NCBI RefSeq assembly: GCF_013377885.1
Contig: NZ_JABKAU010000016.1
Span: 1 to 64,000 of the forward strand
DNA length: 64,000 nucleotides
Source of the DNA: Hymenobacter lapidiphilus
Lineage (GTDB): Bacteria > Bacteroidota > Bacteroidia > Cytophagales > Hymenobacteraceae
Reading direction: 5' to 3'
Shown here: piece after piece, positions 42,410-51,217 of the stretch
Layout of the letters: each line of letters opens with the position of its first letter
How positions within the stretch are numbered: position 1 is the stretch's first letter
Made by a program: the position numbers and the translations under genes
Notes under the pieces: generated by a model
The model's input: the letters and a program-made list of their open reading frames with translations, nothing else
Told to the model about the DNA's origin: nothing
The model's database searches: none

Positions 42410-44985
42410 ATGGTTCGACTATTACCTCTCGGATTTCTGTTCTCAATCCCAATTACCGCCCTGGCTCAGCAGCCCGATACGGTAAGGCTGTCGAATGTAG
42501 GTGTTAATGATTCAGTCTTACGAGTTAAGATCTACTGCCCCCTTGAGATTATAATCACCGCCTACACTAACACCCTCTCTCCCTTCCTCCCCCTCCAGGA
42601 GCAGCTCCGGCAGGTGGCCGGGGTGCAGGCCACGCCCTACTCGGGCGCGCCGGGGGCCCAAGTGGCAGTCCGGATTCGGGGGGCGGCCAGCCTCTCGGGC
42701 AACGCGCAGCCACTGTACGTGGTGGATGAGGTGCCCGTATTTCAGCACACAATGGAGCTGGACTCGAACCCGCTGCTCAGCATCCCTACGCAGGACATTG
42801 AAAGCGTGCAGGTGCTCAAGGGGGCCTACGAAACCGCACTGTACGGCTCGCAGGCAGTTAATGGGGTTATCCGCATTACCACCCGCCGGGGTCAGGCGGG
42901 CAAGCCGCGCCTGAGCTACGAAGGCTACGGCGGCGTGCAGCGCACCCGCTACCGCTACGACCTGCTGAATGCCCAGGAGTTTGCCACCCTCGCCAACGAA
43001 GTAACCCAGCGCTACGGTCAGCCCGCGCGCTTTTCACCCGCCCAGGTGGCCGCTTTCGGCCAGGGCACCGACTGGCAGGCCGAGCTGTTGCGTACGGCCG
43101 CCGTGCAGCAGCATCACCTGGGTTTGCAGGGCGGCACGGCCCGCACCCGCTACTATGCCGGGGCCGATTACCTGGGCCAGAACGGGGTGCTGCTGAACTC
43201 GCGCCTGCAACGTTACGCCCTACGGGCGGCCATCAACCAGCGGGTGGGCCAGCATCTGCACCTCGATGCTACGGCCAGCCTCAGCCAGACCAATGAGCGC
43301 CGGCCCTCGCCCGCTACGATGCAGATTGGCCTGCTGGCCCCGCCCACCCAGTCGCCAACCGACCCGCCGGGCTCGCCGCTGGAATTCGCGCCCATACGGG
43401 TGGCCCAGGAAAATTACCAGACGCCGACACAACGCCGATTGCTGGCCCAAACCGGCCTCCGCTACGAGTTCAGCAACGGCCTGACCCTGGGCCTGCGCGG
43501 CGGCTTGGAACGCGCCACGTTGCGCAGCAGTTCGTTTCGGCAAGCTGCTGGCAGCTACCAAGGGGGCCTGGCTAACGACTTGACTGCCACCCACCGCCGT
43601 GGGTGCTCACACCATCGGTACGTTACGCCCGCAGTTTCGGCGACCAGCGGCACGTGGTGGCGGCCGGGCTGGAATACCAGCATCAGGCGCGCTCCACAAC
43701 CGAGGAAATTCGTTCATATGTGCTCATCCAGCCACAGTTTTCGGGCAATACCAGCAACAGCGCCAGCGGTGCGGTTGCTTTCTATCAACTGACCACTGAC
43801 TATACCTTCGCCCGGCGCTACCAGCTGCGCGGCACGCTCCGGCGCGATGCATCGAGCAGCTTTGCAGAAACCGACCGCCAGCAGTGGTTGCCGGGCGCGC
43901 AGGCGGTGTGGCAGATATCAGAAGAGGACTTCTGGACGCCTACCAACCACTCGCTGAAGGTGTGGGCAGGGTGGGGCCGTACGTCGGGCCGCGGGCTGAT
44001 TGGCCGTAATTTCGCGGAGCTTATAGCCCCCTCAAGTACCAATTTAACGCAGCGCATCAACGTGCTCACGCCCGATGTCACTACGCAAACTGATGCGGGA
44101 ATAGAAGCTGGTTTGTTCGACCAGAAACTGACTGTAACGCTGCAGGGCTACGCCCGCGACACCCGCCATCAGCAGTATTTCTCGTCCGGCAGCAAAGAGT
44201 TGGCTCGCATCCGCAACAAAGGGCTGGAGCTTTCGGTGGGCATCAACTGGCAGGCAGGGGCTGTGCAGGGCAGCAGCCGGCTGGCAGCGGCTGTCAACCG
44301 CAACCGTTACCAGTCGGAGTTTCCGGCCGTTTATCCCAGCGCCTACCAGCGGGCAAGCGACGGGCAGCCCGTAAGCACGTTTTACGGGCTGCGCTATTTG
44401 GGCACCGATGCGGCCACCGGCCAGCCCCGGTTTGAGGATGCGAACGGCGACGGAAGAGTTGATTATTTCGACCAGCAGCCCCTCGGCAGCGGTTTGCCCC
44501 GGCAGCTACTCAGCTTCGGCCAGCAGCTTGCGCTGGGCCGTTTCGCGTTGCAGCTGCAGGCCGATGGCATGTTTGGCTACTCGGTGCTGAACACCGTGGG
44601 GCTGACGCTGGACGCCCCCAACGGCGGGCGCAGCAACGCATCGGGCCGGGTGCGCAACCGCTGGACGCCCGCTAACCCCAACACCAACGTTCCCGCCGCC
44701 GGCGCACCCGGCTTCTACGGCGCGGCTAATCTGTTAGATTATTTGCTGCAATCGGGCAACCACGTGCGCCTCTCGGCCCTCAGCCTCAGCTACAAAGTAT
44801 GGGAAAGGGATGCCCGGAGCGTGAGCCTGTGGCTGGGTGGCCACAACCTACTGGTGCTGAGCGGCTACCGGGGCTTCGACCCCAACATCAGCTCCGCCGG
44901 CTCCGACAACCGGCAGGCCGGCATCGATGCCAGCACCTACCCTATCGCCCAAACCCTGCTGCTGGGCCTCCGGGCCACGTTATAG
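42410..44985 (+). pseudogene. SusC/RagA-like TonB-dependent receptor, frameshifted
   Basis: Two overlapping frames together encode one 858-residue receptor. The first (from 42410) has the signal peptide MVRLLPLGFLFSIPITALAQ, a SusC-type plug (LRQVAGVQATPYSGAPGAQV, then LYVVDEVPVFQ and VLKGAYETALYGSQAVNGVI) and early barrel strands. The second (from about 43603) continues the barrel to GLRATL, including the DANGDGRVDYFDQQP loop of SusC proteins. Adding one G to GGG at 43601-43603 restores a single frame. The N-terminal carboxypeptidase-like domain is missing and no SusD gene is adjacent. It is a degraded gene, a phase-variable form or a sequencing error. Confidence 0.8.
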
Positions 44986-45067
44986 CCGCGGTGCACCCGA
45001 AACTTCTGTTTCGGGCGGCCGGTTAGTAGCACAAGCAGGGCCTTACCTTGTGCGCTGTTGAACGGTT

Positions 45068-45154
45068 GTAGCGCGAAGCTCCAGCTTCGCAGCGCGTTGG
45101 ATTACCAATGGCGCGCCGTCAGCAACGACCCGCGAAGCTGGAGCTTCGCGCTAC
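45068..45154. repeat. REP-like palindrome (class B)
   Basis: GTAGCGCGAAGCTCCAGCTT then CGC, a 41-nt spacer, and GCGAAGCTGGAGCTTCGCGC then TAC; each arm is itself a short hairpin. The right end lies 10 bp before the ATG of the M16 peptidase, so it forms most of that gene's leader. Confidence 0.88.
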
Positions 45155-45164
45155 TTTTCTCCCT

Positions 45165-46445
45165 ATGATTCAGTTCGAAGAATTTACCCTCGATAACGGC
45201 CTGCGCTGCATCGTGCACGAAGACCACACCACGCCGCTGGCCGTGCTTAATGTGCTGTACAACGTGGGCTCACGCGACGAAACGCCCGACCAGACCGGCT
45301 TCGCTCACCTGTTCGAGCACCTGATGTTCTCGGGCTCCGTCAACATCCCCAGCTACGACGAGCCGCTGCAGCTGGTGGGCGGCGAGAATAACGCCTTCAC
45401 CTCGCCCGACATCACCAACTACTACCTCACGCTGCCCGCCGCCAACCTCGAAACCGGCTTCTGGCTCGAATCGGACCGGATGCTGAACCTGGCCTTTTCG
45501 GATAATGGGCTGGAGGTGCAGCGCAAGGTGGTGGTCGAGGAATTCAAACAGAACTACCTCAACCAACCCTACGGCGACGTGTGGCTGAAGCTGCGGCCTT
45601 TGGCTTACCAGCATCACCCCTACCAGTGGGCCACCATCGGCAAGGAAATCAGCCACATCGAAGAAGCCACGATGGCGCAGGTGCGGGCCTTTTTTGCCAA
45701 GCACTACGCCCCCGCCAACGCCATTTTGGTCGTGGCCGGCGACGTAACCGTGGCCGAAGCCCGGCGGCTGGCCGAGAAGTGGTTCGGCCCCATTGCCGGC
45801 GGCGCCCCCTACGAGCGGCAGCTGCCCGCCGAGCCCCGGCAGGAGGAAGCCCGCTTCCTCGAAATAAAGGCCGAAGTACCGCTGTCGGCGCTTTACAAGG
45901 TGTACCATATGCCCGGCCGGGGCGAAGACGGGTACTACCCCGCCGATTTGCTGTCCGACGTGCTGGGCCGGGGCAAATCGAGCCGACTGTACCAACGGCT
46001 GGTGAAGGAGCAGGAGCTGTTCAACTCGCTTTCGGCTTCCGTGATGGGCTCGATGGAGCCAGGTCTGCTCGTCATCAGCGGCAAACTCAACGCCGATATC
46101 ACGCTGGAGCAGGCCGACATGGCCGTGGAGGCCGTAGTGGCCGAGCTCCTGACCACCCAGGTACCAACCGAAGAGCTGGAAAAGGTAAAAAACCAGGCCG
46201 AAGTAAGTATTGTGTTCAGCGAAATTGAACTACTGAACCGGGCCATGAGCCTGGCCTTTAGCAAGCTGCTGGGCGATGCCAACCTGGTAAACGAGGAAAG
46301 CGCCAAAATACAGGCCGTAACGCCCGCCCAGGTGCAGGACGCCGCCCGCGAGGTACTGCGCCCCGAAAACTGCAGCACGTTGTACTACCGCGCCACGCCC
46401 ATTGCCGAGCCGGTGCTGGTAGAAGTGGCGAACAGCGTGAATTAG
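45165..46445 (+). CDS. M16-family zinc peptidase
   Basis: A 426-residue pitrilysin/MPP-like protease. The inverted zinc motif HLFEH is at residues 48-52, with the third ligand Glu in QRKVVVEEFKQN (about 125). A second M16 domain begins near residue 190 with RFLEIKAEVPLSALYKVYHM, then LSDVLGRGKSSRLYQRLV, the conserved substrate-contacting RLY region. One active and one inactive half is the usual M16B arrangement. There is no signal peptide, so it is probably cytoplasmic, although some family members are periplasmic. The ATG at 45165 was chosen because an upstream frame runs through the class B repeat. Confidence 0.93.
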   Translation: MIQFEEFTLDNGLRCIVHEDHTTPLAVLNVLYNVGSRDETPDQTGFAHLFEHLMFSGSVNIPSYDEPLQLVGGENNAFTSPDITNYYLTLPAANLETGFWLESDRMLNLAFSDNGLEVQRKVVVEEFKQNYLNQPYGDVWLKLRPLAYQHHPYQWATIGKEISHIEEATMAQVRAFFAKHYAPANAILVVAGDVTVAEARRLAEKWFGPIAGGAPYERQLPAEPRQEEARFLEIKAEVPLSALYKVYHMPGRGEDGYYPADLLSDVLGRGKSSRLYQRLVKEQELFNSLSASVMGSMEPGLLVISGKLNADITLEQADMAVEAVVAELLTTQVPTEELEKVKNQAEVSIVFSEIELLNRAMSLAFSKLLGDANLVNEESAKIQAVTPAQVQDAAREVLRPENCSTLYYRATPIAEPVLVEVANSVN

Positions 46446-46481
46446 GCCTGTCTGACTCAGGAGCTGTTCAACAAGTGAAAA

Positions 46482-46524
46482 ACGTCCTGCTTCGCCTGCA
46501 CAAACGGCAGATGAAGCAGGACGT
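46482..46524 (+). terminator. Stem-loop after the M16 peptidase gene
   Basis: ACGTCCTGCTTC-GCCTGC pairs with GGCAGAT-GAAGCAGGACGT around a 6-nt loop, 37 bp after the stop codon. No strong T run follows. Confidence 0.5.
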
Positions 46525-46560
46525 GCTGATTTATTGCGGGAGCTTGCCAAACAGGTTATC

Positions 46561-46605
46561 ACTTAGAAAGCCCGCTCGGCAGCTGCTGAGCGGGCTTTCT
46601 AAGTG
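46561..46605. terminator. Bidirectional terminator
   Basis: ACTTAGAAAGCCCGCTC and its exact complement surround a 10-nt loop, between convergent genes. Confidence 0.8.
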
Positions 46606-46632
46606 AATTATAGAGGCTTGGCAGAACCGGTG

Positions 46633-47295
46633 TTACCAGCCGCTACCACCGCCACCCCAGCCGTCATCGGCTTTCTTGGCGGGCGCCTTTTTAGCGGGCG
46701 CGGCTTTCTTGGTAGTTGTAGCGGCAGCAGCGCCACCGCTCTTAGTACTTGCCGAGGTAGCAGCTTTAGCGGCAGTCTTGGCAGCCGGCATGGGTGCCGG
46801 GGCGGCAGCTATTGGCTCAGGCTCGGGCACCAGAATAGGCGCAGGAGCAGCCATAACGGGCGGTGCAATGTCGGCCGAGCGCACCGAACGGCGTATGTAA
46901 GGTGCCAGCGGGCGGCCCCGGTAGTCGGTGGTTACGCGGCGCGAAGGGGCAGCCGTAAAGCCCGGCGCAATGCTGGCTCCAATTGGCTGCTCTTCGTACA
47001 CGGGGCCGGCAGCAGCGCCAGCAGTGGCACCAGCAGCAGCACCACCCCACTCGCTACCAGCCGAGGCGGCTGCCTCGGTAGGGGCAGGAGTAGTAGCGGC
47101 CGGTGCAGCCATAGCTGGAGCAGCCTTCGTCGTTTTGGCCGGCGCGGCTTTGGCAGCAGCTTTTTTCGGAGCCGAAGAGCCCCAGCCGCCACCGGAGTCA
47201 CCCCAGCCATCCGACGATTTTTTTTGCGCTACGGCCGGTGCGGCCAAGAATATGCCGCCGAGCAGCAACAGCGGAACTAGTTGACGATTCGTCAT
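46633..47295 (-). CDS. Ala-rich secreted protein with APG-TDYxGRP motif
   Basis: A 220-residue protein with a Sec signal peptide ending at PAVAQ. A Gly/Trp segment (SDGWGDSGGGWGSS), a Lys/Ala/Pro-rich linker, a central block (residues 107-140) and a second Lys/Ala-rich linker lead to a DDGWGGGGSGW end. The central block has APGF at 110 and TDYRGRP at 123, then RRSVRS. The same APG and TDYxGRP, 13 residues apart, occur twice in the neighbour at 47553. The Lys/Ala/Pro linkers resemble histone H1-like repeats but follow a signal peptide. The function is unknown. An exact -7 box lies at 47324. Confidence 0.75.
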   Translation of the reverse strand: MTNRQLVPLLLLGGIFLAAPAVAQKKSSDGWGDSGGGWGSSAPKKAAAKAAPAKTTKAAPAMAAPAATTPAPTEAAASAGSEWGGAAAGATAGAAAGPVYEEQPIGASIAPGFTAAPSRRVTTDYRGRPLAPYIRRSVRSADIAPPVMAAPAPILVPEPEPIAAAPAPMPAAKTAAKAATSASTKSGGAAAATTTKKAAPAKKAPAKKADDGWGGGGSGW

Positions 47296-47323
47296 GAAAC
47301 AGATGCTAAACAGATTGTTATCG

Positions 47324-47331
47324 CAAAGATA
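47324..47331 (-). promoter_or_regulatory. -7 promoter box of the Ala-rich gene
   Basis: TATCTTTG on the minus strand, an exact TAnnTTTG match, 28 nt before the ATG at 47295. The gene therefore does not depend on readthrough from 47553. Confidence 0.65.
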
Positions 47332-47552
47332 CAGTGCCTTGCGCGGGTCCGAAATACTCTACTCACATTTCGGTGGCCAAAATAGTGTCGGCTACCGAAT
47401 CCGGCGGTCAGGTTTCCGGATAACGCGCACGTTGTCCGGATGTTGCCTAACGGCAGAGTCCCGTTTATCGTTCCACTTTTCTTTGTCGCAAAGGGGTAGT
47501 TCGGCCATTACGGTTGCTGGACGGCCGATTTCACTGCCAAAAGCGCGGCTGT

Positions 47553-48077
47553 TTACCAGCCAGCGTCAATTGCCGGGGCATCGGTGGCTGGGGCATCGGT
47601 CACTAGGGCAGTGGTGGCCAAGGTAGTCGGGGCCGGCTGCAGCTGGTGCAGCGGGCGGCCGTGGTAGTCGGTGCTGGCGGCCCGATGCGGTGCCGTGTTC
47701 ATGCCCGGAGCCAGCATCACGCCTGAGGAAGCCATCAACGGATCGGTGGAAGTGGTGCGTACTGAGCGCGGCCGAAACGACTTACGACGGGCTACCGGAC
47801 GGCCATTGTAGTCGGTGCTGGTGCCGCGGTAGGGCGAGGAACTCATGCCGGGGGCTACAAGCACGCCCGAGGAGCGCATCATGGCGGCATCAGCATCATC
47901 GGCGACAGCGGGAGTAGTAGCGTCTGCCGCCGCAGCGGGAGCGGGCCAGTCCCAGCCGTCGGTGGCAGGGGCCATGCTCGTACTTTCCAGGGGATAAGCG
48001 GTTGTGGTTTGGGCCTGGGCCAGGGGCGCACTCAGGAAGGCAACAGCCGCAGCGGCCGCGAAAAGCAACTTTTTCAT
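47553..48077 (-). CDS. Secreted protein with two APG-TDYxGRP motifs
   Basis: A 174-residue protein with a Sec signal peptide ending at PLAQAQ. After an acidic Asp/Ala region (with DGWDWPAP) come two copies of a block of about 24 residues: SSGVLVAPGMSSSPYRGTST then DYNGRP (residues 69-94), and SSGVMLAPGMNTAPHRAAST then DYHGRP (117-142). A RSVR segment follows the first copy. A Thr/Ala/Pro tail ends in DAGW. No family is recognised. It is 257 bp upstream of the related gene at 46633 on the same strand and divergent from pheS. Both proteins are probably periplasmic or surface-exposed. Confidence 0.75.
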   Translation of the reverse strand: MKKLLFAAAAAVAFLSAPLAQAQTTTAYPLESTSMAPATDGWDWPAPAAAADATTPAVADDADAAMMRSSGVLVAPGMSSSPYRGTSTDYNGRPVARRKSFRPRSVRTTSTDPLMASSGVMLAPGMNTAPHRAASTDYHGRPLHQLQPAPTTLATTALVTDAPATDAPAIDAGW

Positions 48078-48288
48078 CGGGAAGAAATCAGGAGTGAAAA
48101 CGAGCGGCCGGCGTGGCGGCGCAGCAGAGCCGGCAGGAGCCGGTGGGTTGTATGGTGGTTTTGCAGCAACCGTACCAACTACACTTCCATCGACAATCAG
48201 CCACCCCTACAACAGGTTTATGTAGCTGATTATCAACGCAAAAATTTTATCGTTCAGGCAAGTCCAAACACACAATCGGCAATCAGGC

Positions 48289-48296
48289 TACCTTTG
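48289..48296 (+). promoter_or_regulatory. -7 promoter box of pheS, leaderless spacing
   Basis: TACCTTTG, an exact TAnnTTTG match, 4 nt before the ATG at 48301. Confidence 0.75.
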
Positions 48297-48300
48297 CCCC

Positions 48301-49374
48301 ATGCTACAGGAAACCATTGCCCGGGTGCGGGCGGAAATTGAGGCCGCCGACCTTTCCACGGCCGAACAACTCGACCAGTTCCGCATTGCCTACACCGGCC
48401 GCAAAGGCCAGCTGGCCGACCTGTTCGACCAGCTTAAAAGCGTGGAACCCGCCGACCGCCGGGCCGTGGGCCAGGAGCTCAACCAGCTCAAGCAGTTGGC
48501 CCAGGCCCGCTTCGATGAGCGGCGCGAGCAGCTGGAAGCCGGCGCGGCCAACTCCCCCTCCGACCCCACCTTCGACTACACGCTGCCGCCCGTGCCCCAG
48601 GCTCTGGGCACCCGCCACCCGCTGAGCCTAGTGCGCGAAGAAATCGTGCGTATTCTGGCCCGCATCGGCTTCAACGTGGCCGAGGGGCCCGAAATTGAGG
48701 ACGACTGGCACAACTTCACCGCCCTCAACTTCCCCGAAAACCACCCCGCCCGCGACATGCAGGACACGTTTTTCGTGAAGAGTGCCGGGGCAGGTTCGGG
48801 AGATTCGGATACGGAAGCAAAAGCCTCCGCCAGCTACCTGCTGCGCACCCATACCAGCCCGGTGCAAGTGCGGGTGATGCAGGCGCAAAAGCCGCCCATC
48901 CGCAGCATTATGCCGGGCCGGGTGTACCGCAACGAGGCCATTTCGGCACGCGCCCACATGATGTTTCATCAGGTAGAGGCGCTTTTCATTGACGAAAACG
49001 TGAGCTTCGCCGACCTCAAGCAGACGGTGTACTACTTCGTGCAGGAGCTGTTCGGCGACGACGTGCAGGTACGTTTCAGGCCCTCGTTCTTCCCCTTCAC
49101 CGAGCCTTCGGCTGAGATTGACATCACCTGCCTGATTTGCAAAGGCACGGGCTGCAACATCTGTAAGGGCACCGGGTGGGTGGAAATCGGGGGGGCGGGT
49201 ATGGTCGATCCGGCGGTACTGGAGCAGTCGGGCATTGATGCCGAGCGCTACTCGGGCTACGCCTGGGGCATGGGCATCGAGCGCATCACGATGCTAAAAT
49301 ACCAGATCAAGGACCTGCGCCTGTTCACCGAAAACGATATGCGCTTTCTGCGGCAGTTCGAATCCCTGCTGTAA
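48301..49374 (+). CDS. pheS: Phenylalanine--tRNA ligase alpha subunit
   Basis: A 357-residue class II synthetase subunit that, with PheT, charges tRNA-Phe. An N-terminal coiled coil (residues 1-85; YTGRKGQLADLFDQLKSV) precedes the catalytic domain. LVREEIVRILARIGFNVAEG and DDWHNFTALNFPENHPARDM form motif 1. LLRTHTSPVQVRVM starts motif 2, with GRVYRNEAISARAHMMFHQV, and GYAWGMGIERITMLKY is motif 3. A four-Cys insertion, CLICKGTGCNIC, suggests a small zinc-binding loop. Length is normal. pheT is not adjacent, which is common in Bacteroidota. Confidence 0.97.
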   Translation: MLQETIARVRAEIEAADLSTAEQLDQFRIAYTGRKGQLADLFDQLKSVEPADRRAVGQELNQLKQLAQARFDERREQLEAGAANSPSDPTFDYTLPPVPQALGTRHPLSLVREEIVRILARIGFNVAEGPEIEDDWHNFTALNFPENHPARDMQDTFFVKSAGAGSGDSDTEAKASASYLLRTHTSPVQVRVMQAQKPPIRSIMPGRVYRNEAISARAHMMFHQVEALFIDENVSFADLKQTVYYFVQELFGDDVQVRFRPSFFPFTEPSAEIDITCLICKGTGCNICKGTGWVEIGGAGMVDPAVLEQSGIDAERYSGYAWGMGIERITMLKYQIKDLRLFTENDMRFLRQFESLL

Positions 49375-49437
49375 ACTGTTTGGCCTGATTACGCTGATTT
49401 TCTACTGCGTTTATTCGCCCTCCTACACTCGCCACCT

Positions 49438-50346
49438 ATGACCTCCCCCACCCATCCCGCCGCCGCCAGCCAGCCTATTTCCATAGAAACTGTGGCCATT
49501 GTGGGCGCGGGCACCATGGGGCTGGGCATTGCGCAGGTGTGCGTGCAGCACGGGCTACCCACCATTCTGTTCGATATAAATGCCGACATGCTGCCCAAGG
49601 CCCGGCAGGCCATTGCGGCAGGATTGGGTAAGCTGGTGGAAAAGCAGAAGCTGAGCCCCGAGGAGCGCGATGCCGCGCTGGCCCGCCTCACCCTCACCGA
49701 TAAGCTGCCCGAGGTACGCGCCGACCTGATTGTAGAGGCCGTGGTGGAGCGGCTCGACGTGAAGCAACAGCTGTTCCGGCAGTTGGCCGAGCAGAACCCG
49801 GCGGCGAGCATCTTCGCCTCCAATACCTCGTCGCTACCCATTACGCGGCTGGCAGCGGGCATCCCGCACCCCGAGCGAGTGGTGGGCATGCACTTCTTCA
49901 ACCCGGCGCCCATCATGAAGCTGGTGGAAGTTATCAGCGGCGTGGCTACCGCGCCGGACGTGGCCGATGCGGTGTTTGCGCTGGCCGGGCGGCTGGGCAA
50001 GCGCCCTGTGCGGGCCGCCGACGCGCCGGGCTTCATTGTGAACCGGGTGGCGCGGCACTACTACGTAGAAGGCCTGAAGCTGGCCGAGGAACAGGTAGCG
50101 CCAGTGGAGGTGATTGATGAGCTATTGGAGTCGGCCGGGTTCCGCATGGGCCCGTTCCGCCTCATGGACCTGATTGGCGTGGATAGCAACTACCTGGTTA
50201 CGTCGGCCATGTACGAGGCCTTCCACTTCGACGCCAAGTTCCGGCCCAGCCGCCTGCAGCAGCAGAAGGTGGATGCCGGCCACCACGGCCGCAAGTCGGG
50301 TCGGGGCTTCTACGAATATCCTGCCAGCGGGCCAGGAAAGGGTTGA
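49438..50346 (+). CDS. 3-hydroxyacyl-CoA dehydrogenase (Hbd type)
   Basis: A 302-residue NAD-dependent short-chain enzyme, most like 3-hydroxybutyryl-CoA dehydrogenase. The NAD-binding motif is VAIVGAGTMGLGIAQVCVQH. Catalytic residues are visible: Ser in ASNTSSLPIT, His and Glu in VGMHFFNPAPIMKLVEVI, and Asn in PGFIVNRVAR. The C-terminal helical domain (about 190-302) has GPFRLMDLIGVDSNY and ends GRGFYEYP. It interconverts 3-hydroxyacyl-CoA and 3-oxoacyl-CoA in fatty-acid or butanoate metabolism. It lies 63 bp after pheS and may be transcribed with it, with no metabolic link. Confidence 0.93.
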   Translation: MTSPTHPAAASQPISIETVAIVGAGTMGLGIAQVCVQHGLPTILFDINADMLPKARQAIAAGLGKLVEKQKLSPEERDAALARLTLTDKLPEVRADLIVEAVVERLDVKQQLFRQLAEQNPAASIFASNTSSLPITRLAAGIPHPERVVGMHFFNPAPIMKLVEVISGVATAPDVADAVFALAGRLGKRPVRAADAPGFIVNRVARHYYVEGLKLAEEQVAPVEVIDELLESAGFRMGPFRLMDLIGVDSNYLVTSAMYEAFHFDAKFRPSRLQQQKVDAGHHGRKSGRGFYEYPASGPGKG

Positions 50347-50417
50347 GGTACGGCCAACGCACTATTCACTCCCTAGGTACGTTGCCGATATAAAGGCTCA
50401 CCTATTTGCTTTGCCGC

Positions 50418-50861
50418 ATGCGTATCGTTCCAACCTCCTCCCGTTTCCTCGGCCTGTGCGTGCTGGCCACTACTGCGCTGGGCATTGCCGCCTGTAACTC
50501 GGGTAGCAACGCACAGCCCCAGATTCCGCTGGCCATCGTGAACGAGGTACTATTCCTGACCGACCAGCAGAACAGCGCCCTGCGCTTCGATAACGGGGCC
50601 GTGTACACAAAGGGCGGTCTGCGGGGCCTGATTGTGGTGCGCCAGAACGTCGGCACCTACTTGGCTTTCGACCGCACCTGCCCCTACCAACCCCAGGACA
50701 CCTGTGCCCGGGTACGCATCGAGCCCCTTTTTCGGCTCTTCGACCCCTGCTGCCAGTCGCAATTCAGCTTCACGGGCCAGCCGCAGGGTGGCCCGGCCAC
50801 GCTACCGATGCGCCGCTACAGCACAGCCCTCTCAGGCAATGTCCTGACAATCACGAACTAG
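50418..50861 (+). CDS. Rieske-fold-like lipoprotein lacking the His ligands
   Basis: A 147-residue lipoprotein. The signal peptide ends in the lipobox IAAC. The remaining beta-rich domain has the order of a Rieske fold (GLRGLIVVRQNVGTYLAFDR, then TCPYQP, FDPCCQSQFSFTGQPQGGPA, then LPMRRYS). In true Rieske proteins the cluster boxes are CxH and CxxH. Here the first reads CPY and the second CCQSQF, with no His. It probably keeps the fold without a [2Fe-2S] cluster. This type of protein is common in Bacteroidota and its role is unknown. The ATG at 50418 starts the signal peptide. Confidence 0.78.
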   Translation: MRIVPTSSRFLGLCVLATTALGIAACNSGSNAQPQIPLAIVNEVLFLTDQQNSALRFDNGAVYTKGGLRGLIVVRQNVGTYLAFDRTCPYQPQDTCARVRIEPLFRLFDPCCQSQFSFTGQPQGGPATLPMRRYSTALSGNVLTITN

Positions 50862-50956
50862 AAAAATAACCTGTTATTTTTTGAAAGGCGGGTTTGGTGC
50901 TTCCCGATCTTTACCTTAATATTGCACCAGCAACGGCAAAAACCGCCGCCATAACC

Positions 50957-51030
50957 GCTTCCTTAGCTCAGCCGGTTAGAGCATCTGACTGTTAATCAGA
51001 GGGTCCCTGGTTCGAGCCCAGGAGGGAGCG
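50957..51030 (+). tRNA. tRNA-Asn(GTT)
   Basis: Acceptor arms GCTTCCT and AGGGAGC (one G-U), D-arm GCTC/GAGC, anticodon stem TCTGA/TCAGA with loop CTGTTAA (anticodon GTT), and T-arm CCTGG/CCAGG with loop TTCGAGC. The discriminator is G and CCA is not encoded. It is followed by a terminator and, 187 bp on, by a tyrosine recombinase gene, so its 3' end is a candidate attachment site. Confidence 0.98.
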
Positions 51031-51038
51031 CAACGCCT

Positions 51039-51071
51039 AAAAACACCCGCCCATAACCGGCGGGTGTTTTT
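51039..51071 (+). terminator. Intrinsic terminator of tRNA-Asn
   Basis: AAAAACACCCGCC and GGCGGGTGTTTTT around a 7-nt loop, 9 bp after the tRNA. Confidence 0.92.
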
Positions 51072-51159
51072 GCGTTTATACCCTTTTGGTTGCCGTCAGG
51101 GCACATTTGGTTGCGGAATTAGCTTGACTCTCCGATAATTCCAGACTACCTTAGGAAGA

Positions 51160-51194
51160 AAACCAGGGCGGAAACCGAGGCGAAAGCCAGGGCG
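51160..51194. repeat. Three short direct repeats before the integrase
   Basis: AAACCAGGGCGG, AAACCGAGGCG and AAAGCCAGGGCG lie head to tail, 11-12 bp apart, between the tRNA terminator and the integrase start. Their place and period suit integrase arm-type or excisionase binding sites; this is inference. Confidence 0.5.
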
Positions 51195-51217
51195 ACATCC
51201 TACATTTCTCCCGACCA

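Noticed and set aside
42410..44985. Programmed frameshift in the SusC-like gene
   Set aside because: No slippery heptamer with a downstream pseudoknot is apparent, and the junction is a plain GGG; a lesion or error is simpler.
42410..44985. Polysaccharide utilisation locus around the SusC-like gene
   Set aside because: No SusD, glycoside hydrolase or regulator is adjacent; neighbours are E1 dehydrogenase and an M16 peptidase.
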